A DNA stretch of 64,000 nucleotides, taken from contig NZ_CP025572.1 in assembly GCF_018336975.1 (NCBI RefSeq), positions 4,296,999 to 4,360,998 on the forward strand, given 5' to 3'. Below, in pieces: positions 1 through 8,099 of this stretch. The stretch is from Marinomonas sp. CT5 (lineage in GTDB: Bacteria; Pseudomonadota; Gammaproteobacteria; Pseudomonadales; Marinomonadaceae). The notes below the pieces were generated by a model. It worked only from the letters and a program-made list of their open reading frames with translations. It was not told the origin of the DNA and made no database searches. A program made the translations under genes and the position numbers. Numbering within the stretch: the stretch's first letter is position 1; every line of letters begins with the position of its first letter.

Positions 1-258
1 TTACACTAACAATAACTTAATCGACTCACTGTCCCGAAGAACAACAAGCCAACATAAAGCGAATTGACGTGTTAGACGTTTCGCAAGACTTCAATTTTTT
101 TGATCCTAAAAGGATCTTCTGAAGCCTCCAGCGAGCGCCCACACAAATTATCTGATTATCTATTTTAAAGAGCGTGCTAACTTGAATGACTAAGCAAACT
201 TATGTTTGGTTAGTTGAACTTGGTCTTCGTTGCTCTGAAGCCTTGTCCGTGTCAGCGA
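1..258 (-). other. rRNA operon 5' leader (16S gene lies off the left edge)
   Basis: Read on the minus strand this stretch matches the spacer between a gammaproteobacterial rrn promoter and 16S rRNA. A boxA-like antitermination element (GCTCTTTAAAA, 163-173) is followed by a TGTGTGGGCGCTCG-type block (131-146), the same order as in E. coli rrn leaders. A perfect hairpin GATCCT-AAA-AGGATC sits at 102-116. The 16S start is not in the window, so it must begin just left of base 1, transcribed leftward. The assignment rests on remembered similarity to E. coli leaders, not on an alignment. Confidence 0.75.
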
Positions 259-345
259 GGGCGTATATTAAGGATCTACAGATTTTGTGCAACCCTTTTC
301 GACATTTTCTTTCAATTTATTTTAAATAAAAGGGTATTCGTTCAT
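257..345 (-). promoter_or_regulatory. rrn P1-type promoter with AT-rich upstream region
   Basis: On the minus strand a TTGCAC -35 (287-292) and TAATAT -10 (265-270) are 16 bp apart, followed by a GC-rich stretch starting ACGCCC, typical of stringently controlled rRNA promoters. The roughly 45 bases upstream (about 295-340) are A/T-rich, as expected for an UP element and Fis region. Transcription would start near 257 and run leftward through the boxA leader. No gene is supported in 259-414; the 68-codon open frame there overlaps this promoter and is dismissed. Confidence 0.75.
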
Positions 346-414
346 AAAACCATCAAAGAACGCTTTTTTTGGTTGTTAAATGACCAAAACAACACAAAAA
401 CAAGCTGCTTACTC

Positions 415-1128
415 TCATAGATCTGGCATAACCACGGGCACCGATCGCACTACTTTCATCTCTTGGGAATCAATCGCTACTTGATAGGCAATCACTTCCA
501 CCCCTTTCGCTACCACTTCAACAAAAGCCTGCGCATACTTTTTATCTATATGAACTGCTGGAGTCACTGAATTTATCCCTGTATGGCTCACACAGAAGAA
601 CATTACTGCTCGATGACCTTCTTCAACCATCTTCGCCAGTTCATATAAGTGTTTGCGACCACGATCCGTCACCGCATCTGGAAAACACCCCAAACCGTCC
701 TCTTCTAATAAGGTGACGTTTTTCACTTCCACGTAGCATTTACGACCATCATTGCCTGTGAGCAACCAATCAATACGGCTTCTCTCTCCGTATTTCACTT
801 CCGCTTTTTGTTCAGGGTAGTCAGCAAGTTCTTTCACCACGCCATTTGCAATGGCTTCACCGACTAACTTATTTGGGTAACCGGTATTAATACACGCTAG
901 ATACTGAGCGTCGACTTCCACCAGCTCCCAGGTATAAGCCAGCTTACGCTTTGGGTTATCACTTTTAGATAGCCAAACACGAGCCCCATCCTGCTGACAT
1001 CGTTTCATGGAGCCCGTATTTGGGCAATGAGCCACCACAACGTCACCGTTTGGCAACTCGATGTCAGACAAAAAACGCTTATAGCGCTTAATCAATTTCC
1101 CTTCTATTAAGGGTGTTGGAAATTTCAC
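415..1128 (-). CDS. sfsA: Sugar fermentation stimulation protein SfsA
   Basis: This 237-residue protein has the length and motifs of SfsA. The AHCPNTGSM block is at residues 33-41, SRIDWLL at 117-123 and YVEVKNVTL at 132-140. The last two carry D120, E134 and K136, resembling a PD-(D/E)xK nuclease-like core. SfsA was linked to maltose-gene expression and nucleic-acid binding in E. coli; its biochemical role is not settled. It is read in the same direction as the rRNA operon downstream and appears to be a single gene. About 160 bases separate it from the divergent AraC-type gene, and both promoters probably lie there. Confidence 0.93.
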   Translation of the reverse strand: MKFPTPLIEGKLIKRYKRFLSDIELPNGDVVVAHCPNTGSMKRCQQDGARVWLSKSDNPKRKLAYTWELVEVDAQYLACINTGYPNKLVGEAIANGVVKELADYPEQKAEVKYGERSRIDWLLTGNDGRKCYVEVKNVTLLEEDGLGCFPDAVTDRGRKHLYELAKMVEEGHRAVMFFCVSHTGINSVTPAVHIDKKYAQAFVEVVAKGVEVIAYQVAIDSQEMKVVRSVPVVMPDL

Positions 1129-1254
1129 AACTGGACTCCAGAATTTTTTATGAAAACCATCACCATCTAAAACAACCCCTCTCCTATAAGGAAAGGCATT
1201 TTCATAGACCTTAAACAGACACCAACGTTAAGAGAGCCCTAGGCGGTTGCGCAA

Positions 1255-1292
1255 AACCAATTGGTGCAATAGGATCATAAGATCCTTGGTTT
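1255..1292. promoter_or_regulatory. Nested dyads upstream of the AraC-type gene
   Basis: Two perfect dyads lie just before the regulator gene: ACCAATTGGT (1256-1265) and AGGATC-ATAA-GATCCT (1271-1286). An outer pair AACCAA/TTGGTT (1255-1260 and 1287-1292) encloses them. They end a few bases before the ribosome binding site, so they could be an operator or a leader hairpin. Function is inferred from position only. Confidence 0.35.
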
Positions 1293-1308
1293 GGAGTTTT
1301 GCTTTGTG

Positions 1309-2145
1309 ATGGATACGGTTCGTAATGTTAATCAGCATTTTTGGAGTAGCAAGGGTATTCCATTCCTCACAATACGCACAACTCAAAACAGCACGCAAAG
1401 CTATAAAGCACACTGTCACTCCGAACTCTCCATTGGCATCATTGAGTCAGGTACAACACAGTTAACCCTACCAAACAATAAGATGACGCTTGAAATAGCG
1501 GACATGGTTCTTATTGAGCCCAACGTCGTTCACTCCTGTAATCCCTTGCAGGGTCAACCACGCAGTTACCACATGCTCTATATCGACAACACATGGTGCT
1601 GCCACTTGTTGTCAAAACTCTATGGTTACAAGATCAAAAAATACGACTGCCAGCACAATTTACTACCAGCCCTAGACACAGAGATAAAATTGTCGGAGCT
1701 AATCCATGCCGTGTTAAATCAAGACAACGAGGAAACAGCAAGCCGCCTAGAAAGGCAGGTGTTTAACCTAGTCACCCGCTATTGCTCTCCTATTCTGGAA
1801 CATGAAGACGAAAGCCATTTAGCCAGTGAGCTAAAAACTCGACTCTTACAAGATATAACACAGGCTCCGTCCCTTGATGTCATAGCGAAAGAACTTGGCA
1901 AACCTGCGGAAACATTAATTCGCCGTTTTAAAAAGCATTATGGCATCACGCCAAAATCCTTTCTTAACAATAACCGCATCGAGCAAGCTAAGATTTTATT
2001 AAGACAAGGAATGAGCATAGTGGATGTCTCCGCGGAAGTTGGTTTTTCAGATCAGAGCCAACTGCATCGTACTTTTGTGAACTATACCGCTTCAACGCCT
2101 CGCCAATATCAACAAGGAACGTCAATTTTCGACAATATTCCCTGA
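1309..2145 (+). CDS. AraC-family transcriptional regulator
   Basis: This is a 278-residue regulator with an N-terminal cupin-like effector domain (HCHSELSIGIIESG, about residues 36-49) and a C-terminal double helix-turn-helix of about 95 residues ending in the AraC signature (DVSAEVGFSDQSQLHRTF). The start is set at ATG 1309 with GGAG at 1293-1296. An in-frame TTG at 1291 is less likely because it would overlap that binding site, and GTG 1306 is also possible. A LysE-family exporter gene follows 47 bases downstream on the same strand. AraC/LysE pairs usually control export of an amino acid or a toxic amine, and the ligand here is unknown. Confidence 0.88.
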   Translation: MDTVRNVNQHFWSSKGIPFLTIRTTQNSTQSYKAHCHSELSIGIIESGTTQLTLPNNKMTLEIADMVLIEPNVVHSCNPLQGQPRSYHMLYIDNTWCCHLLSKLYGYKIKKYDCQHNLLPALDTEIKLSELIHAVLNQDNEETASRLERQVFNLVTRYCSPILEHEDESHLASELKTRLLQDITQAPSLDVIAKELGKPAETLIRRFKKHYGITPKSFLNNNRIEQAKILLRQGMSIVDVSAEVGFSDQSQLHRTFVNYTASTPRQYQQGTSIFDNIP

Positions 2146-2192
2146 CACCCAAAGCCTATAGTTGGAAAAAAATAATCTATAGGTAACTTGTT

Positions 2193-2828
2193 ATGTCACT
2201 CACAACCCTTCTTCCTGCGGCTTTTCCTGCATTAGCACTGGCCCACTTCGTCGCGTTATTAAGCCCAGGACAGGACTTTTTCCTAATCATTGCCCACTCT
2301 ATTCGCCACCGATTACAAGGCAGTAGGTTTATCTGTCTTGGCGTCGCCCTAGGTAATGCGATTTATATCGCACTCGTCATACTGGGATGGGCAAACCTTC
2401 GAGATAATCAAATGGCTTTTGCATTGATTCAAGCCGCTGGTGCCATTTACCTTTTATGGGTCGGGCAAAAACTCCTACGCAGCAGAAAAAACAACGCGCT
2501 ACTGGAAACCGGTCAAGAGACGCCACCCTCCGCCATGCACCAACTCATCCTCGGGTTAAACTCTGCTCTACTCAATCCTAAAAACGCTTTATTTTATATG
2601 AGCTTAATGACAGTCATCCTTGGCAGTGAGGTGACATTGATTCAACAAATCTCTTGCGGCGTATGGATGTTCCTTGCTGTGCTGTTTTGGGACTTATTTA
2701 TCGCAACCGCCATCGGTCGCCCCCAGGTTCAAACCTATTTAAAAGCCTACATACACATAGTTGAGAGAGTGGCCGGCGCCATCCTAATAGGCTTTGGTCT
2801 GACCTTATTTGCGGGGTATTTTCTTTAA
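2193..2828 (+). CDS. LysE/RhtB-family amino-acid exporter
   Basis: This 211-residue membrane protein has about six hydrophobic segments. The N-terminal LSPGQDFFLI block (about residues 23-32) and GLNSALLNPKNALFY (about 120-134) are typical of LysE/RhtB efflux carriers, which export amino acids or derivatives using the proton gradient. AGGTAA lies a suitable distance before the ATG. It follows the AraC-type gene on the same strand, so it is probably that regulator's target. The substrate cannot be told from sequence. Confidence 0.9.
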   Translation: MSLTTLLPAAFPALALAHFVALLSPGQDFFLIIAHSIRHRLQGSRFICLGVALGNAIYIALVILGWANLRDNQMAFALIQAAGAIYLLWVGQKLLRSRKNNALLETGQETPPSAMHQLILGLNSALLNPKNALFYMSLMTVILGSEVTLIQQISCGVWMFLAVLFWDLFIATAIGRPQVQTYLKAYIHIVERVAGAILIGFGLTLFAGYFL

Positions 2829-2989
2829 CATCCATCTGGCTACTTAAACCATGGGGGATAATAGGCAAAATTACGTCTAGAAAAGACCAAGCCTGAAGGA
2901 TTTGACAGAGTATAATTTCCAAACTAGAGGGTGTTTTCCGACATTTGCTGGTGACACTGTTAAGGTTGTTAGATTGTTTCAGGCTAGGT

Positions 2990-3946
2990 ATGAAAGTAGA
3001 AGAAAGCTATCGTCGGGATTTAAACCTGTTAGTGGCGTTACAAATCCTCGTTGAGGAGCGCAGCGTAAGCAAAGCTGCTGCTCGCTTAAACCTCAGCCAA
3101 TCCGCCATGAGCCGAGTGCTGGGACGATTACGCACCTTATTATCGGACCCTTTATTTACCCGTCAGGGACAATACTTGGTTCCAACCGAAAAGGCCTTGT
3201 CAATGAACAGAGCATTAGGTGAACCTCTCAACTCTCTTAGACAGCTATTATCCCCCATTGATTTTGACCCTAAGTCCTGCGACCAAACATTCACCATTGT
3301 GACAACAGATTATGCGATGCAAACCATTTTACCTTTTGCCTTGCCCCGCATTTATCAAGAAGCTCCCAATGTCGCCTTCGAGTTTTTGCCACTACAAGAC
3401 GCACATTTAAAAGAACAACTCACCTACGGTCGAGCAGATTTGGCGATTTGCCGCCCCATACATTCTATTGAACCATTACAATATGAAACATTGGGCCGAG
3501 TTGGAGTGTCATGTCTATTGTCTAAACAACACCCACTAGCCAATAAACAGATGAGCCTAGAGGATTATTTAAATTTTCCTCACGCCATGATCGCCATAAG
3601 CGATGGGGTTAAATCTCTTATTGAGCAAGCACTAGAAGATAAACCAAAACGCCAAATGGTTCTAAGGGCCTATCATTTAGAAGCGGCACTGGCCATTGTA
3701 GATATGATGCCACTTATTATTACCGTACCAGCCGATTTGGCTTATTTAATGTCTGAACGCTATGATCTGGTCGTCAAACCTTTACCCTTTCATTTTACTC
3801 CGTTTGATTATTCCATGATTTGGCATCCTAGGTGCGAGTACTCCCCCTCAGAAAAATGGCTAAGAAGTATTGTAAAAGAAGAGTGTGGCAAACTAATCGC
3901 TAAACGCGTGGTAGAGATGGGGCTGGATGCGGAGCTAACGCCATAG
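2990..3946 (+). CDS. LysR-family transcriptional regulator (NodD/LeuO-like)
   Basis: This 318-residue protein has an N-terminal winged helix-turn-helix (about residues 10-68, RSVSKAAARLNLSQSAMSRV) and a LysR substrate-binding domain. The DPLFTRQG and VPTEKAL motifs are typical of the NodD/LeuO/NahR branch. The start is ATG 2990, preceded by AGGCTAGGT; upstream TTG codons extend the frame but lack a binding site. The next gene downstream on the same strand is an MFS carrier 317 bases away, a possible target. Confidence 0.88.
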   Translation: MKVEESYRRDLNLLVALQILVEERSVSKAAARLNLSQSAMSRVLGRLRTLLSDPLFTRQGQYLVPTEKALSMNRALGEPLNSLRQLLSPIDFDPKSCDQTFTIVTTDYAMQTILPFALPRIYQEAPNVAFEFLPLQDAHLKEQLTYGRADLAICRPIHSIEPLQYETLGRVGVSCLLSKQHPLANKQMSLEDYLNFPHAMIAISDGVKSLIEQALEDKPKRQMVLRAYHLEAALAIVDMMPLIITVPADLAYLMSERYDLVVKPLPFHFTPFDYSMIWHPRCEYSPSEKWLRSIVKEECGKLIAKRVVEMGLDAELTP

Positions 3947-4263
3947 TTCAGCCTGATTAATGATAAATTTAATTTATGTATATTTTGCATAGACCCCTTC
4001 ACTTTTTATCATTTGAGTCCCTACCAAATACGCTCTAAACTCCGCCAATATACTAGTTAAGCGCACATACGCACTTGTTTCATTCCACTGTCGCTAAAGT
4101 GCTGAGATTGTTAACTATGTTGTGTCTGTCATTGACCTTTATCTATCGCTCACCCAGCCCAGAGAAATAATGACAGCGCAAACCATTAACCGTGGTGGCC
4201 ATAAATCCATAGGAGGAAACAAAGAACTCTCTCATCCCCATAGCCATAATTAAGAGCAATATT
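3947..4263. other. Intergenic region between LysR and MFS genes
   Basis: This 317-base AT-rich gap has no supported gene. A near-palindrome ATAAATTTAATTTAT (3963-3977) and ATGTATATTTTGCAT just after it resemble LysR-type T-N11-A sites. No hairpin followed by a T-run was recognised after the regulator stop. The promoter of the MFS gene is presumably here, but no clear -35/-10 pair stands out. Confidence 0.35.
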
Positions 4264-5478
4264 ATGTTTAGTTTCCGGTTTCCACTCCTAGTTTGGCTAG
4301 GCATAGGGATATTGATTACCAGCCTAGGGATCAGGCAATCTTTTGGTATCTTCATGGCTCCCATTTCCGACTATTTCCATACGGGACGAGAGTTCTTCAG
4401 TTTTGCCATTGCCTTGCAAAACTTACTGTTTGGCGCGTTCCAGCCATTTGTTGGCATGGCCGCGGACCGTTGGGGGCCAAAACGCATCATCGTTTTAGGC
4501 GCTATCTCTTACGCTTTAGGTCTGTACTTAACATCGATCACGGTCGAACCCACCATGATGTACATAACATTAGGTGTACTGGTTGGACTGGGCTTAAGTG
4601 CCACCAGCTACGTGATCGTACTGGGTGCCATCGCGAAAGTAGTACCGGCGCAACATGCGGCAAAAGCCTTCGGTCTAACCACAGCGGCAGGATCATTTGG
4701 CATGTTTGCCATGATCCCAGGTGCGCAAACCATGTTGAGCATTTATGACTGGCAAAGCGCCATGCAGATATTCGCAGTCCTGTGTAGCTTCATCGTGGTA
4801 TTTGCTCTATTCATTAAGACCGCCAAGAAAGAGACTCATCACACAACTCCGATACACGAAGACAAACAAACAATAAAAGAAGCCTTGAAAGAAGCCTTTT
4901 CGCACAAAGGGTACTGGTTAATTCATATTGGTTTTTTTGTCTGTGGTTTCCATGTGATGTTTATCGCCACCCACCTCCCAAGCTACGTGCTGGATAAAAA
5001 TCTACCCGCATCCACTGCCGCTATGGCACTGGCCTACGTGGGCATATTTAACATCCTAGGATCTTACTTCTGGGGCGCCATGGCAGACCGTTTTAGTAAA
5101 CACTATGTTATGTCAGCCTTGTACTTCGTACGTACCGCCGTCATCGCCGCCTTTGTGTTAATCCCCACCACCGAACTAACCGCTGGCATTTTCGGGGCTG
5201 CCATCGGCTTTTGCTGGTTAGGAACCGTCCCCATTACCTCCGGCTTAGTGCGTCAAATCTTTGGTGCTCGCTACCTATCAACGCTCTATGGCTTGGTGTT
5301 TTTCTCTCACCAAATCGGCAGCTTCTTAGGGGCATGGGTCGGTGGCTTGGTCTACGACTATTACGGCTCATACGACCCAATTTGGTGGTCAGCCGTCATC
5401 CTCGCCTTTATCTCGGCCTTACTCCACCTGCCAATCGACGACAGACCTGTCTTACGTTTAAGAATGGCAACAGCCTAA
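4264..5478 (+). CDS. MFS transporter, monocarboxylate/oxalate-formate-like
   Basis: This 404-residue protein has about 12 membrane segments. GMAADRWGPKR (about residues 64-74) is the MFS loop 2-3 motif, and the second half has GAMADRFSKH. The opening SLGIRQSFGIFMAPIS resembles bacterial members of the monocarboxylate porter/OFA group that import small organic acids. The binding site is weak (AAGAGC). It stands alone between a LysR gene and a terminator. The substrate is unassigned. Confidence 0.87.
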   Translation: MFSFRFPLLVWLGIGILITSLGIRQSFGIFMAPISDYFHTGREFFSFAIALQNLLFGAFQPFVGMAADRWGPKRIIVLGAISYALGLYLTSITVEPTMMYITLGVLVGLGLSATSYVIVLGAIAKVVPAQHAAKAFGLTTAAGSFGMFAMIPGAQTMLSIYDWQSAMQIFAVLCSFIVVFALFIKTAKKETHHTTPIHEDKQTIKEALKEAFSHKGYWLIHIGFFVCGFHVMFIATHLPSYVLDKNLPASTAAMALAYVGIFNILGSYFWGAMADRFSKHYVMSALYFVRTAVIAAFVLIPTTELTAGIFGAAIGFCWLGTVPITSGLVRQIFGARYLSTLYGLVFFSHQIGSFLGAWVGGLVYDYYGSYDPIWWSAVILAFISALLHLPIDDRPVLRLRMATA

Positions 5479-5487
5479 TTCCCACAG

Positions 5488-5518
5488 GCTCCTAACATGC
5501 AATGTTGGGGGCTTTTTT
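5488..5518 (+). terminator. Rho-independent terminator after the MFS gene
   Basis: GCTCCTAACAT (5488-5498), a GCA loop and ATGTTGGGGGC (5502-5512) form an 11-bp stem with two G-T pairs, followed by six T residues. It starts nine bases after the MFS stop codon. Confidence 0.85.
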
Positions 5519-5668
5519 ACACTCGAACACAGACCATTAGCCAATAAAAAATTAGCTTATATAACAGCCCTTAGAAAGACACTCATTATCGATACCATCA
5601 TCTGTACCATGTGTCGATTCTTTTTATTTTTTGCGTCTCGCAAGCTTAACACTTAAAGGCGTCAAGCA

Positions 5669-6199
5669 TTAAAAAACTGAAAGCTTACTGATGGCTGTGA
5701 GCAAATTCTGATTGAACACTTCATCAGTAATTACATTACTCTCTAAATCGAAATGATCATAAAAACTAGGCAACGATATCGCACTGATCACATTTGCAGC
5801 AAAGTAAGGCGCTGACGCCTGTGCTGCACCTAAAACACTCTGCGCTCCACTTGGGCCCGGCGACGTGGCTAACATCAATACAGTTTTATTCTGAAACACT
5901 TGCATATCGATACGAGAAGCCCAATCAAACACATTTTTATAGGCTGAGGTATACGAGCCGTTATATTCGGCAAACGATATCACTACCACATCGGACCCAC
6001 CAATTGCCCGATAAAAATCGCGTGCTAACTGTAGAATCCCCTACTCTTGCTCTCTATCCACGCTGTAGATGGGCATTTCAAACTCGTTCAGATCGAGCAA
6101 TGTTACTTCGGCGTCGCTTATTTTTTGTGCCGCGTAATAGGCGAGTATTTTGTTGATAGAGTGTTTGCTGTTACTTGTGCCAAAAGCCAATACTTTCAT
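5669..6199 (-). pseudogene. NAD(P)H-dependent FMN reductase-family gene with an in-frame TAG
   Basis: The full reading frame would encode 176 residues of a flavodoxin-fold reductase (NADPH-dependent FMN/quinone reductase family). It has an N-terminal GTSNSKHSIN phosphate loop (residues 7-16) and the family motif FAEYNGSYTSAYKNVFDW (about 76-93). Codon 53 is TAG (plus bases 6041-6043) and no frameshift exists: the frame is open before and after. The start ATG at 6197-6199 has AGAGGTAAC before it and lies one base after the MFS stop, so the two genes would be translationally coupled. The sequence shows one nonsense codon; whether it is a true mutation, a sequencing error or suppressed cannot be told. 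Confidence 0.8.
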
Positions 6200-6200
6200 G

Positions 6201-7394
6201 TTAGTTACCTCTGTTAAAAGTGGAAGTTATCGATGATTGCTTTTTCAGTATGGTGGTACCAGCAATGGCTAGAATGACGGTGAAAACCATCGCTGATAAA
6301 TAAAAATCGCTATATCCAAACTTGGAAATGAGTGATGAGGTAATAAATGGCGAGACAAATTGCCCAATAAAAATGCTGCTGGTTAATACGCCAGATGCAA
6401 GACCACGTTTAGCGCTGGGAACTAACTCCATACCTTTCACCATGAAGTTAGGCATTATCAGCCCCATACAAACGCCCATCAGGCTACAGCCAAGCATTAC
6501 GAGGCTATACGACGTGGCTTGGGATAACACCAACATGGCCAGACTCATAAAAAGAAAACCAACAAGTGCCACACCATAACTTTGAATTTTCGTGACTAGC
6601 TTGCCAAACAAAACGCCTGTGATTGCCGCGGTTAATGTGCTCATGCCGATAGCTAAGCCCGACAGACTGGGGTCAGCAACGCCTATTTCCGCCATAAAAA
6701 ATGGGATTTGGGTTGGCAAGATATAAAAGACAACCATGTGACAGAAAATGAATATCGCACAACCGAGTAGAGGGAATTTCCAACCTGTATCGATATCGTC
6801 ACTGTTACTAACGCTCTGTTTATGGCTTTTTTGGTTATCGTGAATCGAGAGAAATACGAGTGGAACCAGCAAAATAGCCATGGCATAGATATAAAAAGGA
6901 AGCCGTGCGCTGATACCTGATAAATAACCTGCTGTAACAATAAAAATAATACCACCGATATTAGAGAAGGCTTGTTGCAGCCCCATAAACTGGCTTCTTT
7001 TATCTCCCGCATAATAATCGGTAATCAGCGCGGTTACCGCCGTCATCAAGCCAGCAACACATATACCTAAAATGGCGCGGCTAATAAGAATACTTTCGAG
7101 AGATTGCAACTGAGCCCCTGCAGAGCCGGTTACAGCAAAGACGATGGTTGCAATAATGATTTGATTTTTGCGACCGAATTTATCGGCTGTCCAGCCTAGA
7201 ATTGGCGCGAAGATAACCACAAATAACGCGGGGATCGGCAACAGCATTTTGACTAGCAATCCAGAAGAAGTTGTCCCTGAAAATTCATTGGCCAACCCAG
7301 GTAACGCTGGGGCAATCGTCGCATTCGACATGACCGTTAGTGTGGAAATCATCAGTAGACACAGGGCGCTGGCATCGAGCATTTTTAGTTTCAT
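6201..7394 (-). CDS. MFS exporter, probable SoxR target
   Basis: This 397-residue protein has about 12 membrane segments. It carries GWTADKFGRKNQ in loop 2-3 and an ASNATIAPALPGLANEF-like opening typical of the DHA1 (drug:H+ antiporter, 12-TM) family. The start is ATG 7394 with AGGAAAGG eight bases upstream; an in-frame TTG at 7412 is rejected because it precedes that site. It diverges from soxR and its promoter carries the SoxR box in a 19-bp spacer, so it probably exports a redox-cycling compound or phenazine-like antibiotic when SoxR is oxidised. The reductase pseudogene follows with a one-base gap. Confidence 0.88.
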   Translation of the reverse strand: MKLKMLDASALCLLMISTLTVMSNATIAPALPGLANEFSGTTSSGLLVKMLLPIPALFVVIFAPILGWTADKFGRKNQIIIATIVFAVTGSAGAQLQSLESILISRAILGICVAGLMTAVTALITDYYAGDKRSQFMGLQQAFSNIGGIIFIVTAGYLSGISARLPFYIYAMAILLVPLVFLSIHDNQKSHKQSVSNSDDIDTGWKFPLLGCAIFIFCHMVVFYILPTQIPFFMAEIGVADPSLSGLAIGMSTLTAAITGVLFGKLVTKIQSYGVALVGFLFMSLAMLVLSQATSYSLVMLGCSLMGVCMGLIMPNFMVKGMELVPSAKRGLASGVLTSSIFIGQFVSPFITSSLISKFGYSDFYLSAMVFTVILAIAGTTILKKQSSITSTFNRGN

Positions 7395-7441
7395 AAAACC
7401 TTTCCTCGGCAAAAAGATTGAGATAGTTGAAATTTTCGACT

Positions 7442-7472
7442 ATTCTGAAACCTAAACTTAAGTTGAGGTCAA
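7442..7472 (-). promoter_or_regulatory. SoxR box inside a long-spacer promoter
   Basis: CCTAAACTTAAGTTGAGG (7451-7468) is an 18-bp dyad with one mismatch and closely matches the known SoxR operator CCTCAAGTTAACTTGAGG. On the minus strand it sits between a TTGACC -35 (7467-7472) and a CAGAAT -10 (7442-7447) separated by 19 bp, the stretched spacing used by MerR-family activators. This promoter faces the MFS gene. The dyad also covers the soxR ribosome binding site (GAGG 7465-7468), so self-repression is plausible. Confidence 0.88.
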
Positions 7473-7477
7473 GCATT

Positions 7478-7927
7478 ATGCGCAAAATAATCATGCCTGA
7501 ATGGATTTCAGTCGGAACCTTAAGTGAAAGAACAGGAGTAGCGGTATCGGCTTTGCATTTCTACGAACGAAAAGGACTAATAAAAAGTCAGAGAAACACC
7601 TCTAACCATCGGCAATATCCTAAGCATGTTATTCGCATTGTCTCTTTGATTCAGGTGGCTCAACGAACGGGATTTTCGTTAGACGATATTTTATTAGAGC
7701 TGGAAGAACTCGCTAACCGTAACCGCGTCACCCTAGAAGATTGGGAAGCCTTAGGATTGCGTTGGCAATATGAGTTAGATAAGAAGATTACGCAATTAAC
7801 AGAATTGAAAAACATGATGGCCGATTGCATTGGCTGTGGTTGCCTGTCTCTTGAACGATGCAAACTTCTCAACCCTTACGATGAGTTGGGTGCAGAAGGA
7901 AACGGACCGAGACGCATGACAGAATAA
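7478..7927 (+). CDS. soxR: Redox-sensitive activator SoxR
   Basis: This 149-residue MerR-family regulator has GVAVSALHFYERKGLI at the start (about residues 20-35), a dimerisation helix, and the SoxR 2Fe-2S motif CIGCGC...C with cysteines 117, 120, 122 and 128. Spacing matches E. coli SoxR (119, 122, 124, 130). Oxidation of the cluster switches SoxR to an activator. The start is ATG 7478, nine bases after GAGG; a far upstream ATG would run through the operator. No soxS gene is adjacent, so SoxR probably acts directly on the divergent exporter, as in pseudomonads. Confidence 0.95.
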   Translation: MRKIIMPEWISVGTLSERTGVAVSALHFYERKGLIKSQRNTSNHRQYPKHVIRIVSLIQVAQRTGFSLDDILLELEELANRNRVTLEDWEALGLRWQYELDKKITQLTELKNMMADCIGCGCLSLERCKLLNPYDELGAEGNGPRRMTE

Positions 7928-8026
7928 GTATGAATTAGTACAAGTAAAGAATCACTCATAAAAAAACGAGCGTCTGAACAACTTAAGTTGATAGGAAACT
8001 TTGATTCGATAAATTATTAAAATAAA

Positions 8027-8057
8027 AAATGCCAGTCAGTATTACTGGCTGGCATTT
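8027..8057 (-). terminator. Terminator downstream of guaA
   Basis: AAATGCCAGTCAGT (8027-8040), loop ATT, and ACTGGCTGGCATTT (8044-8057) form a strong stem with one G-T pair. On the minus strand it is followed by a T-rich run (TTTTTTATTTT), fitting termination of guaA. Its A/T flanks could also stop soxR transcripts. Confidence 0.85.
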
Positions 8058-8099
8058 CATTTATTTCCTAAAGGCTTTATTAGCTATTTATAATCAGCC

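Noticed and set aside
214..420. 68-codon ORF at the left end
   Set aside because: It runs through the rRNA promoter and leader on the opposite strand and has no ribosome binding site.
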